Assembly: GCF_000003815.2 (NCBI RefSeq)
Contig: NC_049982.1
Location: forward strand, 24,484,553 to 24,548,552
DNA from: Branchiostoma floridae
Taxonomy: Eukaryota > Chordata > Leptocardii > Amphioxiformes > Branchiostomatidae
Direction of reading: 5' to 3'
Length of the DNA: 64,000 nt
Both the position numbers and the translations under genes were made by a program. Under the pieces are notes generated by a model. That model did not search any database. It was not told the DNA's origin and was given only the letters and a program-made list of their open reading frames with translations. Positions 42,668 to 54,684 of this stretch are shown here, one piece after another; position 1 is the first letter of the stretch, and every line of letters starts with the position of its first letter.

Positions 42668-43187
42668 TTAGGCCACAGCAAGTAAATTTTACGGATGGCA
42701 CCCTCTTTAGACTGAAAAAGGTAGTGAGATTGGCCGAATAAAAACATAATGGTTGAAAAAAAAATTAGAAAGTTGGCTACATTTTCAAAATAGACGCTAT
42801 ACACATTGAAACAAGAATCTAAGGGACAAATAGGGTATTCATTTCTGTATTTAAGACGATCATGTACCGCTTTAGTAAAAGTGACACTAGTGTGGTTTGG
42901 TTTTCGTTTTGGTAGACTGGTATCACTAACAGATTTGGTAACTACACTCATGGCTTCGATATGGGTGCCACTTTTAAAACTATCCAACTAAGTCACGTCT
43001 ACAACCACAGTCCTGGGTATCTCGCAAGTGTCAATCATTAGGCTAAAACACAACGTACTTGCTCATTTTGGTAATTTTCGTTATGTTGACATCTTCAAAG
43101 AAGAAGAAAAAAATCTTGTTTTTTTTCTGAAATCAAGCGAAAATTGTGCGTGGATGTAATCCATGAGATTTACTTGCTGTGGCCTTA
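42668..43187. mobile_element. MITE, AGGCCAC family, copy 3 (about 520 bp)
   Basis: The left end TTAGGCCACAGCAAGTAAAT and the inverted right end ATTTACTTGCTGTGGCCTTA match closely. Both continue into GGATG-CATCC-type sequence. It overlaps a meaningless minus-strand frame. Confidence 0.7.
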
Positions 43188-43974
43188 TGAGAGCAACTAT
43201 ACACATCGCCAGTTTATACAATAAGTTACTTGTAGTCCCTATCAGCAGGAGAAACTGTGCTGCAGATGAAAATTATTCATAAAATTGTAACAAGTTTTAT
43301 GTGTCATCATAGCGCCAACCCTGATTTGACTTACTAGTTTAGAATTCGCTAGGTGGCGCTTCTACACGGCTGGAATAATCACTTTCGTGGTAATTCACTG
43401 ACAGGAAGAATAGTGTTGGGAAAAAGGTTTGAAGACAGCTTTGCACATTCTAGTGTGTTAAGAAAGGACATAATTATTCGCTGCAACTCACAACATATGG
43501 TAGTGTCATCACCTTCTTTTTACGATCTATGCATTGTTCGTTTGACTAGCGATGGAAGGGTTGTGAGAATGATTTTCTGTGTGGTGGAATTGTCAGCTCA
43601 TTGACCTTTGAGCTGAAAACTAGTGCTGTAGTTGGCCATATCACTATTTACCTACGGCCCGTCACGTTCACGGTCGTCGAAACGTACAAAGGTGAGGACG
43701 GGACCATATATGTAGGATGTCAGGCAAAGGACGATTGTTTTTCCTTATTTTTGACCAAAAAAAATACTACATAGGAATCATCGTATTAGGCTCTGTAGTC
43801 GTCTAGTGGATTGAACCTATTTGAGATTTAGGGGAATGATAATAGGTTGATATGATATAAAGAGTGCAAAAAGGAGTAACCTTCCCCCTCCGCACAAGTG
43901 GACCATTCCCGTAAAACCACTGCGTTCCTGTTTTTTTCTTCATATTTGGACACCGATTCTGGTTCGCAGACAAC

Positions 43975-46900
43975 ATGAATGTGTTCTTCTACAGCATCTT
44001 GCTGGTTGTGACGGTACGTTTCTACTCGTATGTACACGTATAAGGGCCGGGACACATCTGTCGTGCGATAAAAAATGTAGGTTTGCGGCATTTTTGAGAT
44101 GGTCGTGGAAATGCCCTCGGTCGCGCAAAAATGACTCTTGTGGCCAATACGACAGACATACAGCATTGACAAGGGCTAGTTCTGTTGTGACTTGACTTGA
44201 CTTAATCCTCTTTGCCCCTTCTGGAGCACAGGGCCTCGGTGAGATGCCTCCACCTTCCTCGGTCTAGTTCTGTTATAGCCTCCTTAAAATTTATTCTACC
44301 AAAATCAAACAAACAAACAAATAAAACAAAATCAAACAAACAAATAAAACAACGGTTGGCCCGTTTTATTTTTGGGGGCCTTTCGTGGCCTTTGTACCAG
44401 CTAGCCCTCGCCAGAAACCGGTCGAACCAGAGGTCACTGTAAAACGCGTTATTTTATAACGTACGACTTACGTGGGGGCACGGTTTGACCCTGTTAAGTG
44501 GGTGTAGACAATCAACTACCTGTGTTGCTACAAAAAGACCTCAGACCTAAATTGTACATAATGTTAATGATCTATCATCTACAGGGATTTCCCAGTACAA
44601 CGTGTAGATATTTGTAATAAGAGAAGACAATTTGGTTATTATATTAAGCAATTATTGAGATAATGGGCAGTCGGGCCGAGCATAAATACACTCAGGATGA
44701 AAACCCGGGGCATATTCAAGCAGATGTTGAAAGGAGAAATTTCTGCGCGCCCGGCTTTCTCTGACACGTACGCTGCTTTTAGGGCCAAAAATATTCATAT
44801 TTGGAGTTTATATATATATCATATAGCATGTATCATATTTACTTCATCTCCGTTACCTAGCAGAATCAAACTGTACATGTGTAGAAATTTGACTATCTGA
44901 AATCTGTACAGGTCATCTTGAGAAACGGATGCCTTGCAGGGTTGCTAGGCAACCCACAGGTGATTGACATGACGTACACCTTCGACGACACCACTGTGAA
45001 CTGGCCAACCCACGAACCTTTCCGCCTTAAAAACATATTCAGAGGCTACCATCCAAACGGGTACTATTACGAAGGCAGTTCCTATGAGGGATACGAACAT
45101 AGCGGCACGCACGTGGACGCGCCTTCGCACTTTTGCAAAGACAAGTGGCGAAGTGAGTGGACTGAACTTAGGCATCGTTTCTACGTGACGTCATCGCTAT
45201 GCTCCCCGCCATGTTGGTGGTCTTATTTGCATATTAGTGAAACATATCCCAGGACTTTGGACGCTCTCAAATAACCACTATCAAATGCCTGTAACTCAAT
45301 GAAGAAAATTCCAGAAGGACGCTATAGCTAGCTACAAAACAAAGAATTTTGTGTTTGTTTGAGATATGGTCATTAAAATGCAAATAATATAGAAACCTTA
45401 CATCACTTCCCTTGACAAATAGAAATCTTCTTTAGTCTAAATATATTGTTCCTTGTACATGTCATATCACTCTATGGTGAAAGGGGGGGGGGGAGCTTGG
45501 AACCATGAAATCTGGTAACATTTCTCTCTGCCCTGCAATAACTATCATCGAAAGATCCAACGTTATTTCATGCCCTCCAGTGGACGCTGTTCCACTAGAC
45601 CGTCTGATGGGCCCGGCTGTGGTTGTGGACGTGTCCAACAAGACAGAGAACAACGCGGACTACACGGTAACGGCTCAAGACTTCCAGGACTGGGAGGAGA
45701 AGAACGGCAGGATTCCTGACGGATCCATCGTGCTAGGTGGGTGTGTAGTGTAGTTGTGTAGTTGGGTGTTGTTTCTACTAGTATATCCGATGATGCTTTT
45801 GTCCCGTCGGGTAGTGTACGGGTCGTTTTTGCACTATCCGGCGTGAACCCTTCGTTTTCCCCTGGGACACTTTGCCTCTACCGGGATATTTTGGCACGAC
45901 CGGGCCCTGTATTGTATTTTAACTCGGAGTTAAAACCAACCGGGACCTGGTAATAGATAAACGCCGTGTGATAACAGCGAGCACACTTAGACTGCACGTT
46001 TGGGCATCGGTTTGGAAATGCATGTCCGCCGGTTTGGAAATGCATGTCCGCCGGTTTGGAAATGCATGTCAACCGAATTCAGAGATTAACCTGCTATGAG
46101 CTCTATTTGAAATTTGAAAAACGTCTAAGTGTAGTAGGTGCTTTAGTAAGTCCTGTTTTACAGGATGTTGTTCGTCATATTTAAACGTAGGGAAATTCAG
46201 TTGATAGAGTAAAAAAAATCATAGGAAAATTCTGCTTACATCTTACGCCAGTTCGAACCGGCTGGGGGCAGTACTGGCCGGACAAACGCCAGTTCCTGGG
46301 AACAGACACTGCCGACAAATCCTTGCTGCACTTCCCTGGAATAGACCCAGAGGGCGCCCGTTGGCTGGTACAGAACAGAGGCATGCACGCTGTCGGCATT
46401 GACACCGGGTCTCTCAGTTCTGGACAATCAACTGTGAGTTCAATACATCTCTTCTTATCCTGGCATGAAACTTGCTGGATAGATATTATATAAATCAGGG
46501 CAACTACTAGAAAAAAAACGTCATATTATTCGGACGGTATCGACATTTAAAAATTCGTCAACACATTCTCAAACAAATTGAAATACCATCTATAACTATC
46601 AGCGATGAAAATTCATATATCTGCTATCGTTGAGTACATAATCAGCAATCCGTCCTAACATTTTTTCTCTCGGGCCATTGTCGGTCTGATTTACCATTTT
46701 GTCATGGGCGTCGCCATGTTGATTTGTGACGTCATTGGTCGGGAATCTTGGACTCATAATCTGCCTATCTCTGGTCTCTACCAATGGTAGAAAGACTTGG
46801 TTCAACCATTCAACCGAGGTATAATATGACTTTACTAATATTTTTTATTGGATGTAGCAAAAATACGTTGCGATATCCTTTAAGAAGACTTAACTAACAA

Positions 46901-47124
46901 TGAAAATGTCGGTCATATCTTTCTAGAACTTCGTCGCGCATCAGATATTGTGCGAAGCAGACATTATCGGGTTGGAAAGTGTCGCCAACCTGGACAAACT
47001 CCCGCCCACAGGAGCCACTGTGTACGCTCTGCCCCTGAAGATCGGGGAGGGGAGCGGGGGTCCGGCCAGAATCATCGGGATCATCAACAACCCTGAGGGT
47101 GGGGGTGGCAGGGACGAACTGTAG
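43975..47124 (+). CDS. Cyclase-family (kynurenine formamidase/isatin hydrolase-like) secreted or ER enzyme, 5 exons
   Basis: The exons are 43975-44013, 44912-45152, 45581-45736, 46252-46433 and 46927-47124 (TAG at 47122-47124). All have GT/AG borders and add up to 816 nt, 271 residues. Exon 1 plus the start of exon 2 encode a signal peptide (MNVFFYSILLVVT, then VILRNG). The mature part is a PF04199-type metal-dependent hydrolase. It opens with VIDMTYTFDDTTVNWPT and has the metal-binding motif HSGTHVDAPSHF at residues 76-87. PAVVVDVS, RTGWGQYW, HFPGI, VGIDTGSLSSGQS, HQILCEADIIGLESVANLDKLPPTGATVYALP and the SGGPARIIGI end follow. Relatives open cyclic amides or esters, such as formylkynurenine or isatin; the substrate here is unknown. 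The C-terminus is RDEL, an ER-retention signal, after a glycine-rich linker. Confidence 0.9.
46007..46075 (+). repeat. 23-bp tandem repeat, three copies
   Basis: GGTTTGGAAATGCATGTCCG-type units repeat three times in intron 3 of the cyclase gene. Confidence 0.9.
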
Positions 47125-50100
47125 TGGTCCATGACGCTTGCATTTCCCTTATTCTTCGGCTAAATCGACATTTAAGGCTGCACTATGGAGGATGTGGGTC
47201 CCATAATTGAAAAGCAATTTCCAGAGAAAATCATTTACGTGAATAACAAAAACAAGAACATTTTAGCATATTTGCATCATTATTATATATCCCTGGTGTT
47301 TGTAAAACGTGACGAAGAAAATACAAGTTGCACAAGGTCCACTGACTTAGAAATAATATTTGAAACTTTCATATCACAAAGTGCATGCCATACAAACTTT
47401 CACCAAGGTACCAAGAAAGGAAAACCTCAAAATCCTTCGTTAATATTGGGTTCTCAATACAACATTTTAGCATCTTGGCCCCACCACTGTACAAATAGCC
47501 AAGTGGATATATGCAGTTTAAAGTATATTTCAATACATGTCAATACAATTTCGAATGTCTGTTTGTCTTACTATTTGCCTTTTTGTGAGCGTATAGCAAT
47601 ATTTCAAAGTTCTCAATGTACGATGAAGTGTTGCCATACATTATCAATGCCCCAGCATGCAAGATGTGAGTGGGAAGATAGGTAACCGCAAATTTCATGA
47701 CATCAGACCTGCGTTGGGTGGCATGTAGTAGTTCACAGTTGGTAGGGCGTGTCGTCAATCAGGCATGCAATGAAGATAATGGGATCCATTTGGAAGAAAC
47801 TACTAATTCATGGGAGGTGTTATTTGTGTATGTTTGTGTTCTCAGTTCGTGCAATGTAGTACACACAATGCAACTGCCAAACTAAGTACATGCTATAAGA
47901 GAAAAACTTTCTCAAACAAAAATCAGACTTACCGAATTTTTGACTAAGTAGTTCAGTTACTTCTATCTTTCCCTTGCATGTTGCGGACACGTGACTTTTT
48001 GTACATCTGTCGTCAGCTATGGGCCAGATGTCGATATCGCCACCCGCCCAGGATGAGAAAGGGTTGGCGTGTCGTCAGGTATACAGCCTCCTGTACTCCT
48101 CTAGCAAAGTAGCCCTGTTTGGTATTTTAAATAGAATGAAACACCATCCACTGTGGGGCCAGGTTACTTAAAAGTAAATATATTGTAACACTTCGACATA
48201 GATGACGCAATAACACGTTCTACTAAATAATCTGAATTTTGGCGAAACAAACGCTCATATCATTTTCCCAAATACGTTTTACGACGAGGATATCTGCTGG
48301 CAGTCCTCTGACACTTGATTAGAGGAATAACTTTTTGAGTGGAAGAACAATTTTTACCTTTTCACAATGTATTTTATCATCTAATAACTCAGGGGAATTT
48401 TTAGCCAATCTAAGAGACAATGTCAGCAAGGATTGTTTATATACTGATAGAAGTCTTGAGAAGAATTACTGTAAAATCGCCTGATAGCAAAACCACTTGA
48501 GACATAACGTTATCATGTCATGTAAGTTAAACGTTTACCTGTCATCTTGGTTCGACGATGAAAGGAGAAAATGCAGATTAAAAACCCAGACGTACAGCGA
48601 GGAAATGTTAGAATAGGGCAATCTGTTCAGTAACTGAAATTTCTGGGAAAAAGAGGAACCACAGTTGGATTTCATACTTGACGAGGATTTGACGAGGACT
48701 TACCAACGGGAATTTCCACACAGATCTGAGCGTGGGTTCAAAGGTCACGGATCAAGGTACATTTGCATAGAAAAGAACGACTCAACGACACAAGTTTGCG
48801 CCAAGGAAGTTATGAGCACGGAAAGAAAACAACATCGTGTTAGAATCCAAATCTATGTCAAAATGGGTTGAAATAACCAGGCTCTATTCAGAGATTCAAA
48901 ACTTTCTGTTTACAGCGGAACGTTTGAATTTTGTCACTACAAAAAGACATTCTGACGGTTGTCATAGCTCAAGCAGAAGCGGCATGTAGTAAGCTATCTG
49001 AGAGGGAGGGCAGGGCACTTCGAGTCGTGGTGGAGAACATCATCATGCGAACATCAGAAAGTGTCCAATTCAACCTACTTCGAGGAAGAAAGGTAAGTTT
49101 TACAAACGTGAACAACAAACCTTTTTCTTGTGGCGGACATGATAGATCGAAAACGACGCGAATGAGGCAAACATTAGACCGGTCCTGGCTGTCTATTACA
49201 ATTAGCTGTCATCTGGTGAAGTCCTTATTTGCATAATGTATATACCTGAGTGTGGCCTTCATAAAGGTTCCATATAGTACAGGTCATAGATTGTAAACAT
49301 GCATCCATCCATCTATTCATGATTAGTTCTGTTTCAAAGTCTACATGTTATCGTAAAATGTTTCCATATTTCCGTTTTAATAAGTTCAAATTATGCTGTT
49401 TCTTCTCAGTCATTGCAACGTTAACGTTTATTCCCATTCAGTCTTTTTCAGTCCTTAACGTTATAACGTTCAATCTTATTGATTATAATCGTTATTAATA
49501 GTAACGATCATTCTCACTCATTACAATGTTCAGCCTCTTTAAAAATAACGAACATTTTAATTCTTGACCATCATACAAAAAATTAAGAATGCAACGCCAG
49601 ATATGTTAGCGGAATATTTATTGACTTTCTACTATCGGTTTACATAAAAAAACTCCACCAGCTACAACCAGGTCATTCACGGTCAGTCTATGAAATACGC
49701 TCACAATGATTGTTGTTATTACTCACGCCCTCCGCCAGGGGGCGCAACTGACTTGCAAACACGAAATGCTTCATGTCAAGGACACTTGATCATGCAATAA
49801 TGCCTCTCAATAATGAAAATCCCCATTTGAATTATCATGACACACCTTGAAGATTAAGATCATGTAACAGTATCATTCTTAGTCTCTCACGATTTAAATT
49901 GATGTCGATTAATTTCAGATACATTTTGTATTTGGCAAACAAAGTGGATAAAACAACAATATGCATTTTTGGTTGAAAAATCTCGAAACGAGGGGATCTC
50001 TGTACAGCTGATGCGGACATACCTGCACTTTTTGGTGCTTTTCGTACAGAGAGGAAGGGAAGATTCATTATTGCAGGCTTGGTCATATTTGATGCATGAT

Positions 50101-50630
50101 GATAATGATAGCCAAATTAATATTAATGTAAAATGTTTTTTGTCCCTCTCAATGCTATTTTTGAAAGGGAATTTTGCTTATAATTTGCGTGATATTTAAA
50201 CAAGTGACTGAACTGATCTCATTTTCATATATAGATTACAGAACAAATTTTTATTGCATACTAAATTAATCAAGTTTTACATGGTTAATCCTGATTTTCC
50301 TCTTAATTTTCTTAGGTCACAACAATAATATATTTTGCAATACAATCTGACTGTATAAGCTCATTTCCAAAACACAAGTCATTTTGTTCCAAACTTGAAA
50401 CACAAGACGACCATTTCTATATCAAAAGACTAAATTACAAATCCCGACAATTTTCCTAGGTGCACGATCAACCTAAAGTTTTTGATGTCAAGACTATTGT
50501 TGCAACCACGGTGTAAAATACACATTACAATTCCTTCCAAGCTTCAAGAGGTGGTCATTGCTTTGGCAAGAATGAAGTTGACGTGTGTGTTTCTGTGTGT
50601 TCATGTCCGACACGTATAGATCATGAGCAG
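47125..50630. other. Gene-free stretch between cyclase and LRR genes
   Basis: Many short frames but none with domain motifs and consistent splice sites. The candidate at 48931-49095, which ends at a GTAAGT, has a stop just before it and no acceptor. It is AT-rich throughout. Confidence 0.45.
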
Positions 50631-50639
50631 ATAGATGGC

Positions 50640-51110
50640 TATATATTAGATAAATAGATAGCTAAGTATCAGATAGATAGATAGATCGATCACTAGATAT
50701 TAGATAGATAGATATGTAGATGGCTAGATATTAGATAGATTGCTAGATACTACTAGTAGATAAATAGACAGATAATAACTAGAAAAATGATAGAGATATT
50801 AGTTAGATAGCTAGATAGATGGCTAGATTGATATAGATTGATAGATAGCAAGATAGGTAGATATAGATATAGATAGATTTTAGATAAATAATATAGATAT
50901 TAGATAGATAGATTATATAGATTTTAGATAGATAATAGAGATGTTAGATAGATAAACAGAGGTGTTAGCTAGATGTTAGATAGATAATAGAGATGTTAAA
51001 AAGATAGATAATAGAAATGTTAGCTAGATTGCTAGATAGAGATGTTAGATTGATAGACAGATAGATGATAGAGATTTTAGATAGACAGATGGCTAGATAT
51101 TAGATGTGTA
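50640..51110 (+). repeat. Degenerate (GATA)n-type microsatellite
   Basis: TAGATAGATA units are interspersed with longer TTAGATAGATAATAGAGATG higher-order units over about 470 bp. Confidence 0.9.
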
Positions 51111-51627
51111 TATGTGAGAAGGAGGAAGATAGAGACTTTCTCGTGATAGGTACAGGAATGTGGAAGGGCTGGCCGGTTGGGTTCTCTATCTTATGCGACA
51201 CAGTGATCTGCGATGTGTTTTGATTCAAGGCCAGTGAATGAAATCTAATATGTCTCAGACTTCAAGTTAGTGAAAATCCTTTGGAATGGAGATAGACTGC
51301 TTGCTTGATTCTTTCCCCGCGCGGAAGTAACCAACCCACCCCAGCCGAATAACGTACACTCCCTAGATACTCTGTCGGAGATGATTTGCACTGTTTGTAG
51401 ACCCACACATAAAGGCTTATTAGATACCCCCAAGCTACAGGCTCCCAACACGTGAATGTGGTCTTCACTTTGTTGTCCTCATACCTTGCCAAGACACCCC
51501 TCATGGAACTGGCAATGATAGGATTTAGGGACTGTAGGCATGCCATGCCATGCCATGCCATATTTTGGCCTGACCTTGAGCGTTTGCGTTTGTGTCCGAC
51601 GGCAGCCTGGTACCTCACGTTTGTCTG

Positions 51628-51879
51628 CTAATGTATGGTCCGGTTAGCAGAGGGATTATTATACAGAACACCCCTGGACATTCGGGCCCCCCTTGTTCTG
51701 CCATATCTACCAATGGCGGCCATGTCTCTAGCCCTGTACCTCCCCGCTACATGCACGCCGTACGATCTAATGTTTGTCTTCCTCTGCCGTGCGTGTATCT
51801 GTGGGACTGATCTGGTACGAGGGACCGTGCTGTAGGATGGATGTTTGCCGCCCAGCCGGGCTGATGGAGGAAGGGCCAC
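51628..51879 (-). CDS. C-terminal end of the second LRR receptor, shifted frame
   Basis: This frame continues the cytoplasmic repeat of the 53857-51767 gene. It contains ARLGGKHPSYSTVPRT, KTNIRSYG and a terminal GVLYNNPS that aligns with MPLYNSPPP in the plus-strand paralogue. It ends at TAG (51628-51630), about 60 residues short of the paralogue's end. It is separated from the main frame by one extra base at about 51880 and overlaps the out-of-frame tail of the main ORF. Confidence 0.7.
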   Translation of the reverse strand: MALPPSARLGGKHPSYSTVPRTRSVPQIHARQRKTNIRSYGVHVAGRYRARDMAAIGRYGRTRGARMSRGVLYNNPSANRTIH

Positions 51880-53857
51880 ACTCAGCCGCTACAGCGGCGT
51901 AGAAAGGCACAGCGTCATTGCCGTCGCCTTGACCGGGCACACGGAGAGCTAGGGGGTATGAGAGGGCCCGTGTGTTCTCATAGTAGTACTCGTCGGGAAT
52001 CTCCCAGTAAGGATGTCGTGTGTTGTAATACTCGTCGGGAATTTCGCTGTACTCAGGATCATCGCCTGCAGTACCCTGAGCTCCCGTAAGGTGGCTGACA
52101 TTGACCGAGGCAGCATGGTCATTTACACCACTAAGTGCCCAGTGATTCAGGGAGGCGAGAGCCGGCGTTTGTGGCTTACCCGACCGTGAACAACAGCGCT
52201 GCTTTCTGATAGCGCACGCCACTAGCAGCGCTACAAGCTCCACCCCTACTACAGCTAACACTGTGATGACCACTAGCTGTACATGTAAGCATGCGCATGG
52301 CTCTTTCGGTGTTCGAGCGGTTATGTAATCAGTTGTTGTTGCGCTTGCCTGATTCACAGGGGCCTTGGTTGTCTTAGTGATTAGTGTTCTTGTGGTCTGG
52401 GTCTTATGGTCTTTACACAAAGTGCCATTAGAAGTGCTGGACACGGGCATATGGAAGACATGTCGGTATGTTTTCCCCCATGTTTCTACATGGCATGTCA
52501 CATTCACCATTTCGTCATGACCAAAAGTGCTGATATTTCTGCTGTGGCCGTCATCATACGACATGATTCTGTTATTTGAAAACACTACCGCGATAGTTTG
52601 GGGTTGGTAGGCCTTGTCTACACCCATGCTAATGATCTTCAGAGTTGTGTTGTTTCCCCCCAGTGCTACGCCTCTGGCATATGCATCTTTCCAAGCCTGT
52701 GTGCACAAGTGGGCGATGTTTGCAGTGAGTCTGCATGATTCTGCCTCGACTGAGATTGCAACAAACGGTAGGACATATTTCACCTGGTTTGTTGTAGCCG
52801 TTTCACGCCCCAATACTGTACATTGGATGTTGTGTATGTCATCGGACTGGCCAAGGTGCGAGGTGTTGTTATGGTATATGCGGACGTGGTATTGGGCGAG
52901 TTTTGGACTTTGGGTGATGCAGAAAAGCGTTTGGTTAACCCTGACTGCAACCTTCTGACCGGTATACTCGGTGTAAGTATAATCCAGATGCCAGTTCATT
53001 ACCAAGGGGGAAGAATCATCGAGAGCAAGCAACCTATCTCCACCCACCGCAAGCTTGTCTAGTTTATGTAGCCCGTTCATAGTCTCCCATGACAGACATG
53101 TTAACGCATTTCGGTTCAAATCTAGCCTGGTAAGCCTCTTCAATGGCTTGAATGCCTGAGGAGATATACTTTGGATCAAATTTGAGCTCAGAGAAAGATG
53201 GCCTAACCATTTCAGGTTGCTAAACCAAGACGGGTTGATGTTTTGGATTGAGTTATTGTCAAGGAGCAATATTGATAGGAGCGTTAGGTTCTGGAAGCAT
53301 GTTGGATCTATGATACTGATGTTGTTGTGGGAGAGTGACAGGGTCCGCATAAGAAATGGAGATTTCAAACTGTCGAACCAGGCTCGCTTGACGTGAGTCA
53401 AGTTGTTCGCATCAAGCTGCAAAGAATTCAGCGCAGGAAAGGCTGACAAAGTGTCCTGTTCTAGATCTGTGATTCCACATTCCACCAAAGCAAGACCACT
53501 AGTCTCAACTGAAGACTTCTGAGGAGGCAGTAGCTTTTGAATTGAGAGTACCCCAAGTCCGACCCCCCTAACCACCACTTCGGTTTCATCGGGAATGCAC
53601 AGCGAAATTGGCCGGGAGGAATTGTTTGGAATGCGGGCGGGTTGTTGCTGTTGCTCCGCCGTGCACAAGATACAAGTACCTTCCAAAAGCCGACCCATGA
53701 CGCGTGAGTTACGCAAAGGGACGCAAGCTGACCAGTGATTTGTGTACGTGCACCCAGGAAAACATGTCGGGTCTAAACCTACACATCCAACTACGATGGC
53801 AAGAACAGTAACAATCCTTGGTACTACTTTGAACATGTCAAAATATTCAGGTTTCAT
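51767..53857 (-). CDS. LRR transmembrane receptor, paralogue with short tail and frameshift
   Basis: One exon of 696 residues as read. The signal peptide is about 1-28, followed by an N-cap (CFPGC, C45, C62, C65), LRRs at about 120-285, a glycosylated second ectodomain with cysteines, one membrane helix (about 526-550) and RKQRCC. The tail has only two IPDEYY motifs (YSEIPDEYYN, YWEIPDEYYYEN) and the start of one long repeat. From about residue 660 the sequence leaves the family frame. Aligned to the plus-strand paralogue, one extra T on the minus strand (A at 51880) explains it, and the family frame resumes in 51879-51628. This is a lesion, a polymorphism or an assembly error. A TTTTTTTTCAG acceptor about 45 bp before the ATG implies a 5' UTR intron. 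It is convergent with the LRR gene at 35019. Confidence 0.9.
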   Translation of the reverse strand: MKPEYFDMFKVVPRIVTVLAIVVGCVGLDPTCFPGCTYTNHWSACVPLRNSRVMGRLLEGTCILCTAEQQQQPARIPNNSSRPISLCIPDETEVVVRGVGLGVLSIQKLLPPQKSSVETSGLALVECGITDLEQDTLSAFPALNSLQLDANNLTHVKRAWFDSLKSPFLMRTLSLSHNNISIIDPTCFQNLTLLSILLLDNNSIQNINPSWFSNLKWLGHLSLSSNLIQSISPQAFKPLKRLTRLDLNRNALTCLSWETMNGLHKLDKLAVGGDRLLALDDSSPLVMNWHLDYTYTEYTGQKVAVRVNQTLFCITQSPKLAQYHVRIYHNNTSHLGQSDDIHNIQCTVLGRETATTNQVKYVLPFVAISVEAESCRLTANIAHLCTQAWKDAYARGVALGGNNTTLKIISMGVDKAYQPQTIAVVFSNNRIMSYDDGHSRNISTFGHDEMVNVTCHVETWGKTYRHVFHMPVSSTSNGTLCKDHKTQTTRTLITKTTKAPVNQASATTTDYITARTPKEPCACLHVQLVVITVLAVVGVELVALLVACAIRKQRCCSRSGKPQTPALASLNHWALSGVNDHAASVNVSHLTGAQGTAGDDPEYSEIPDEYYNTRHPYWEIPDEYYYENTRALSYPLALRVPGQGDGNDAVPFYAAVAAECGPSSISPAGRQTSILQHGPSYQISPTDTRTAEEDKH

Positions 53858-53899
53858 CCGCTTTGGGGACGGGTGAAGATCAGGCCAGCTGTCTCACCT

Positions 53900-54684
53900 G
53901 AAAAAAAATAATGGATTTTTTTGTTAAACTTTTTTCATTTAGAAAAATAACGCCGTCAGCCTATATACTTTCACCCTGGTTAAAAACAGAATAAACAAAC
54001 AAACAAACAAAGAACATAATTTACGTAAAGGCAAAGATTAAGATTGATAAGACGTAAACGATGAAAGAAACTAAAACAATAACTGATATTATATAGATAC
54101 CATGCACTACATAAATAATATGTTGATAACAAACTAGAAAAACAAATGAAAAAATCAATATGACAGTATGTATCGAACAATAGGATATGGGTGACTCTTA
54201 AAGATATAAAAAGATACTCTGCTCATAATCAAAATGCAAAAGTAAATTGAAATAGACACACACACACACAAACACCAACAAACACACACAGACACAAAGG
54301 AAACCACTGAATGTCATATCTCCATGTAAGAAAAATAAACCGTTATATCTGACTCAATATACTGAAGCAATTGTCTCTATATGACATTCAATTAGTCTTG
54401 CATGGAGTCTATAAAACGGAAAAAAATTGTTTGGGCCAATTAGAGATATGTTATGTTTCCGGTAACCCGACCGACCCCACTAAAACAAAAACTTCGGCTC
54501 AAGCCTTTCTAAGGGTCGACTCCTGGGCAACGGACATTATCTATATATTTATACCTGTGTGATGAAATCTTAAACAAAACAGAAATAAGTGTGGCAATGA
54601 AAAAGCATTGCCATGGCGACGGCAATATACTTCATAGTTGTATGTTTTTAAATGGGGGTGTTGGAGGATCAGGATACATGTGTA
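53900..54684. other. 5' side of the second LRR gene, no gene seen
   Basis: AT-rich. A CA-rich stretch lies at 54258-54295. No coding frame with support. Confidence 0.4.

Noticed and set aside
42433-42987. 184-residue minus-strand frame
   Set aside because: It crosses a CAA repeat and the end of a foldback element; composition is not protein-like and no motif is seen.
48931-49236. Open frame ending at a GTAAGT donor, candidate internal exon
   Set aside because: It begins at TTG, a stop (TGA, 48925-48927) lies just before it, and there is no AG acceptor in between; no homologous motif.
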